From NCBI GenBank assembly GCA_003501385.1, contig DNPN01000219.1, forward strand, positions 4,603 to 21,300: DNA of 16,698 nucleotides, given 5' to 3'. This document shows, piece after piece, positions 13,431 to 16,698 of this stretch. A model generated the notes under the pieces. That model saw only the letters and a program-made list of their open reading frames with translations. It ran no database searches and was not told the DNA's origin. The stretch's first letter is position 1, and every line of letters starts with the position of its first letter. Position numbers and translations under genes: made by a program. The stretch comes from Rhizobium sp. (lineage in GTDB: Bacteria; Pseudomonadota; Alphaproteobacteria; Rhizobiales; Rhizobiaceae).

Positions 13431-13727
13431 ATGACTGGTTTGGTTCGTAGCAGCTCTGATCTTGATTCCCGCCGCAAGCGCATTTTGTTTCGCTGTTGGC
13501 ATCGCGGTATCCGCGAGATGGATCTGGTGCTGGGCCAATTTGCCGAGGCTGAAATTGCCAGTTTGAGCGATGCCGATTTGGATGAGCTGGAGCGGATCAT
13601 GGCCGAGGAAGACAATGATCTGGTGCGCTGGGTCACGGGGGCCGAAGAAACCCCTGCTCATATCCAAGGCGCGCTGTTTACCCGCATTGCCGCCATCCGC
13701 CCTGATTTCTCGCCTGTGGTTGAATAA
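13431..13727 (+). CDS. sdhE: FAD assembly factor SdhE
   Basis: SdhE (DUF339 family) promotes covalent FAD attachment to the succinate dehydrogenase flavoprotein SdhA in the cytoplasm. The 98-residue product has the hallmark RGxxE motif as RGIRE at residues 25-29, preceded by LDSRRKRILFRCWH and followed by MDLVLGQF, LSDADLDELERIM and the EEDNDLVRWVTG block, all typical. AGGAAGG at 13416-13422 stands 8 bases before ATG 13431, which decides the start over the out-of-frame ATG at 13424. The stop TAA shares its last A with the mfd start ATG, so the two genes are co-transcribed and probably translationally coupled. The usual partner genes (sdhCDAB) are not nearby. Confidence 0.93.
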   Translation: MTGLVRSSSDLDSRRKRILFRCWHRGIREMDLVLGQFAEAEIASLSDADLDELERIMAEEDNDLVRWVTGAEETPAHIQGALFTRIAAIRPDFSPVVE

Positions 13728-16698
13728 TGATTTCTCTGTTCGATGCGAAAAAAGCGGCAGCCTCCTCGGCTGCCGTAACCTTGTCGCCTGTGCCCGATGG
13801 CATGGATGCGTTTCTGGTGGCGGAGCTTGCTCGTCAAGGTAAGCCGGTGGCGTTTTTGCTGTCCGATTCCAGCCGCATGGCCGATATTGAACAGATGCTG
13901 GGCTTTTGCGCGCCGGAAATTCCTGTGCTGTCGCTGCCCGCCTGGGATTGCTTGCCCTATGACCGCGTATCACCCAGCGCCGATATTTCGGCAAAACGGC
14001 TGTCTGCCCTCACGGGCCTGATTGCGCACGCCAAAAAGCCGCATCCGGCCATTATTCTCGTCACCGCCAATGCCATGCTGCAAAAAATGATCCCGGCGGA
14101 GGTCATTGATAGCCTGTCTTTTTCGGCCCGTCCCGGCAATCAGGTGCGCATGGATGATATTGCCGCACGCCTTGAGCGCAACGGCTTCGATCGCGTGGCC
14201 ACCGTGCGCGAAGTGGGCGAATATGCCGTGCGCGGCGGTATTCTGGATGTGTTTTTGCCGGGTTCTGAAGAGCCGGTGCGTCTGGATTTCTTCGGCGATA
14301 CGCTGGAAACCATCCGCAGCTTTGATCCCGCCAGCCAGCGCACCATTGCACAGGTGCGCGAGCTGAGTTTGAACCCGATGAGCGAGGTGACGCTGACACC
14401 GGAGAGCATCGCGCGGTTCCGCAAGAACTACCTGTCGCTGTTTGGTGCCTCCACCCGCGATGATGCGCTTTATACGGCGGTCTCGGAAGGTCGCCGCTAT
14501 GCGGGCATGGAACATTGGTTGCCGCTGTTTCATGAAAAGCTGGAAACGGTGTTTGATTACCTCAAGGGCTTTTTGATCGTCACCGATCACACCTTGCGCG
14601 AATCTGCCGAAGAACGCGCCAAGCTGATCCGCGATTATTATGAAGCCCGTCTGGATTCGGCCACGCCCGGCAAGGGACACCTCTCCCAAGGCGCGCCTTA
14701 TAAGCCAATTCCGCCGGAATATCTCTATCTGGGCGCTTCGGATTTTGCCAAATCGCTGGATGCGCTCAACCCCATTCGCATCACGCCTTTTGCTGAAATG
14801 GCAGCAGATTCGCGCCGCATTATCGATATTGCCGCCCATTCTGGCCCGCGCTGGGCGAAAGTTGCGTCTGCGGAAACCTCACCAGAGGGTGAGCGCACCA
14901 ATGTGTTCAATCAAGCCGTCAAATATATTGCCGATAAGCGGGCGGCTGGATCCAAGGTTCTGATCACGGGCTGGTCGGAAGGCTCGCTGGATCGCCTGAT
15001 GCAAGTGCTGAACGAGCATGGGCTGGAACGGCTGAAAAACATCTCGGCCCTCAAAGACCTCGACCAGTTGAAAAAGGGCGAGGCGGCGGCCGCTGTTCTC
15101 AGCCTTGAAGGCGGGTTTGAGGCTGGCGATCTGGTGGTTGTCGGCGAGCAGGATATTCTGGGCGACCGCATGGTGCGCCGCTCCAAGCGCCGCAAGCGTG
15201 CTGCCGATTTTATCTCGGAAGTGGCGGGTCTCGATGAAGGCTCGATTGTGGTGCACGCCGAACACGGCATTGGCCGCTTTATCGGCCTGCGCACCATTCA
15301 GGCCGCAGGCGGCCAGCACGCCTGCCTTGAGCTGCAATATGCCGACGAGGCAAAACTGTTTCTGCCTGTGGAAAACATCGATCTGCTGTCGCGCTACGGC
15401 TCGGAAGGCAGCGAGGCGCAGCTAGATAAGCTGGGTGGCGGCGCATGGCAAATGCGCAAGGCCAAGCTGAAGAAGCAATTGCTGGATATGGCAGGTGGGC
15501 TGATCCGCATTGCCGCAGAACGGATGATGCGCTCGGCTCCGGTTCTCGCCACCACAGAAGGCTTCTACGACGAATTTGCGGCCCGTTTCCCCTATGATGA
15601 AACGGAAGACCAGATGAGCGCCATTGAAGCCGTGCGCGGTGATCTGGGCGCTGGTCGCCCGATGGACCGTCTGGTCTGCGGCGATGTGGGCTTTGGCAAA
15701 ACCGAAGTGGCACTGCGCGCCGCCTTCATTGCCGCCATGAATGGTCTTCAGGTGGCCGTCGTTGTGCCCACCACGCTGCTGGCCCGTCAGCATTTCAAGA
15801 CATTTTCCGAGCGCTTCCGCGATCTGCCCATTCGGGTGCAGCAGGCATCGCGCCTTGTTGGCACCAAAGAGCTGAACCTCGTGAAAAAGGAAGTGTCGGA
15901 AGGCAAAACCGACATTGTTGTCGGCACCCATGCATTGTTGGGCAATGGCATCAAATTCGCCAATCTCGGCCTGTTGATCATCGATGAAGAGCAGCATTTT
16001 GGCGTGAAGCACAAGGAACGGCTGAAAGAGCTGAAATCCGATGTGCATGTGCTGACGCTATCGGCAACGCCTATTCCGCGCACGTTGCAACTGGCCATGA
16101 CCGGGGTGCGTGAGCTATCGCTGATCACCACACCGCCCGTGGACCGCATGGCGGTGCGTACGTTCATTTCGCCATTTGATGGTTTGGTGATTCGCGAAAC
16201 CTTGATGCGCGAGCATTATCGCGGCGGTCAAAGCTTCTATGTTTGCCCACGTCTGGCTGATCTTGCCGATGTGAAGGCATTCCTCGATAGCGACGTGCCT
16301 GAGCTTCGGGTGGCGATTGCCCACGGCCAGATGGCCGCAGGCGAGCTGGAAGACATCATGAACGCCTTCTATGAAGGCCAGTATGATGTGCTGCTCTCGA
16401 CTACCATCGTTGAATCCGGCCTTGATATTCCGACGGCCAACACGCTGATCATCCACCGTGCCGACATGTTCGGCCTCGCCCAGCTCTACCAGCTCAAGGG
16501 GCGCGTCGGTCGTTCAAAGACGCGCGCCTATGCCATATTCACCACGCCGCCGGAGAACCGCGTCAATACGGTGGCCGAGCGCCGTCTCAAGGTCTTGCAG
16601 TCGCTCGATACGCTTGGTGCCGGCTTCCAGTTGGCGAGCCATGACCTCGATCTGCGTGGCGCCGGCAACCTGCTTGGCGAGGAGCAGTCCGGCCATAT
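13727..16698 (+). CDS. mfd: Transcription-repair coupling factor Mfd (3' end outside window)
   Basis: Mfd removes RNA polymerase stalled at DNA damage and recruits UvrA. The reading frame runs open from ATG 13727 to the window edge: 990 codons plus 2 bases of an expected 1150-1170. The start overlaps the sdhE stop (TAATG) and reads MISLFDAKKAAASSAAVTLS. The UvrB-like N-terminal part includes LPAWDCLPYDRVSPS and REVGEYAVRGGILDVF. The RNA polymerase-interacting (CarD-like) domain begins near residue 503 (GSIVVHAEHGIGRFIGL). The translocase has Walker A GDVGFGKTEVA near 650, DEEQHFGVKHKE near 751, LSATPIPRTLQLAMTG near 779, STTIVESGLDIP and QLKGRVGRSKTRAYA near 922. The frame leaves the window in RGAGNLLGEEQSGHI, part of the TRG region. 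The missing end is the UvrA-binding-masking domain. Confidence 0.97.
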   Translation, partial: MISLFDAKKAAASSAAVTLSPVPDGMDAFLVAELARQGKPVAFLLSDSSRMADIEQMLGFCAPEIPVLSLPAWDCLPYDRVSPSADISAKRLSALTGLIAHAKKPHPAIILVTANAMLQKMIPAEVIDSLSFSARPGNQVRMDDIAARLERNGFDRVATVREVGEYAVRGGILDVFLPGSEEPVRLDFFGDTLETIRSFDPASQRTIAQVRELSLNPMSEVTLTPESIARFRKNYLSLFGASTRDDALYTAVSEGRRYAGMEHWLPLFHEKLETVFDYLKGFLIVTDHTLRESAEERAKLIRDYYEARLDSATPGKGHLSQGAPYKPIPPEYLYLGASDFAKSLDALNPIRITPFAEMAADSRRIIDIAAHSGPRWAKVASAETSPEGERTNVFNQAVKYIADKRAAGSKVLITGWSEGSLDRLMQVLNEHGLERLKNISALKDLDQLKKGEAAAAVLSLEGGFEAGDLVVVGEQDILGDRMVRRSKRRKRAADFISEVAGLDEGSIVVHAEHGIGRFIGLRTIQAAGGQHACLELQYADEAKLFLPVENIDLLSRYGSEGSEAQLDKLGGGAWQMRKAKLKKQLLDMAGGLIRIAAERMMRSAPVLATTEGFYDEFAARFPYDETEDQMSAIEAVRGDLGAGRPMDRLVCGDVGFGKTEVALRAAFIAAMNGLQVAVVVPTTLLARQHFKTFSERFRDLPIRVQQASRLVGTKELNLVKKEVSEGKTDIVVGTHALLGNGIKFANLGLLIIDEEQHFGVKHKERLKELKSDVHVLTLSATPIPRTLQLAMTGVRELSLITTPPVDRMAVRTFISPFDGLVIRETLMREHYRGGQSFYVCPRLADLADVKAFLDSDVPELRVAIAHGQMAAGELEDIMNAFYEGQYDVLLSTTIVESGLDIPTANTLIIHRADMFGLAQLYQLKGRVGRSKTRAYAIFTTPPENRVNTVAERRLKVLQSLDTLGAGFQLASHDLDLRGAGNLLGEEQSGH

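Noticed and set aside
13337..13636. 100-residue N-terminal extension of RecG
   Set aside because: It would overlap the sdhE gene and its promoter, and MRPTILDPLF is already the family N-terminus.

Overview
The window looks like chromosomal DNA of an alphaproteobacterium of the family Rhizobiaceae (Agrobacterium/Allorhizobium/Rhizobium group). This rests on the protein sequences (for example GlmU beginning MSRTCLAVILAAGDSTRMKS, RecG beginning MRPTILDPLF), on the neighbourhood glmU-glmS-DUF502-recG-sdhE-mfd, and on a GC level that I counted as 36/60 in one sample of mfd. The genus is an inference; no rRNA or other marker is present.

Layout. (1) 1-99: an intergenic stretch dominated by a long imperfect palindrome. 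(2) 100-687, minus: a cytochrome b561 gene. (3) 688-1039: about 350 bp of non-coding divergent spacer. (4) 1040-3773, plus: a two-gene unit, a DUF1800 protein with a TTG start behind a strong Shine-Dalgarno sequence, then a DUF1501 protein with a twin-arginine signal peptide. (5) 3855-8404, plus: the amino-sugar block glmU (UDP-GlcNAc synthesis) and glmS (glucosamine-6-phosphate synthesis), with a GNAT acetyltransferase overlapping the end of glmS by 4 bp and then a DUF502 membrane protein. (6) 8405-10057: a secreted phytase-like/esterase-like protein behind a very good PhoB box, ending in a strong hairpin. (7) About 10071-11222: a small AT-rich islet of foreign appearance with two convergent genes that overlap at their stop codons. 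One encodes a 103-residue protein of winged-helix type, the other a 208-residue phage-type N6-adenine DNA methyltransferase. A perfect 14-bp inverted repeat lies at the two outer ends, and a palindrome covers the predicted methyltransferase promoter. (8) 11231-13336, minus: recG. Diverging from it across 95 bp with a good promoter is (9) sdhE and mfd on the plus strand; mfd runs off the end of the window.

How the genes work together. GlmS and GlmU carry out the first and last steps of UDP-N-acetylglucosamine synthesis for peptidoglycan and lipopolysaccharide. RecG and Mfd process stalled replication forks and stalled RNA polymerase. SdhE flavinylates succinate dehydrogenase. The phytase-like protein is probably a phosphate-starvation gene. 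The methyltransferase islet is the accessory part. Its arrangement suggests a small self-regulated methylation module sitting between core genes, but I see no restriction endonuclease in it, so a full restriction-modification system is not supported.

Limits: all assignments are by eye from motifs and family knowledge. No database search was run.
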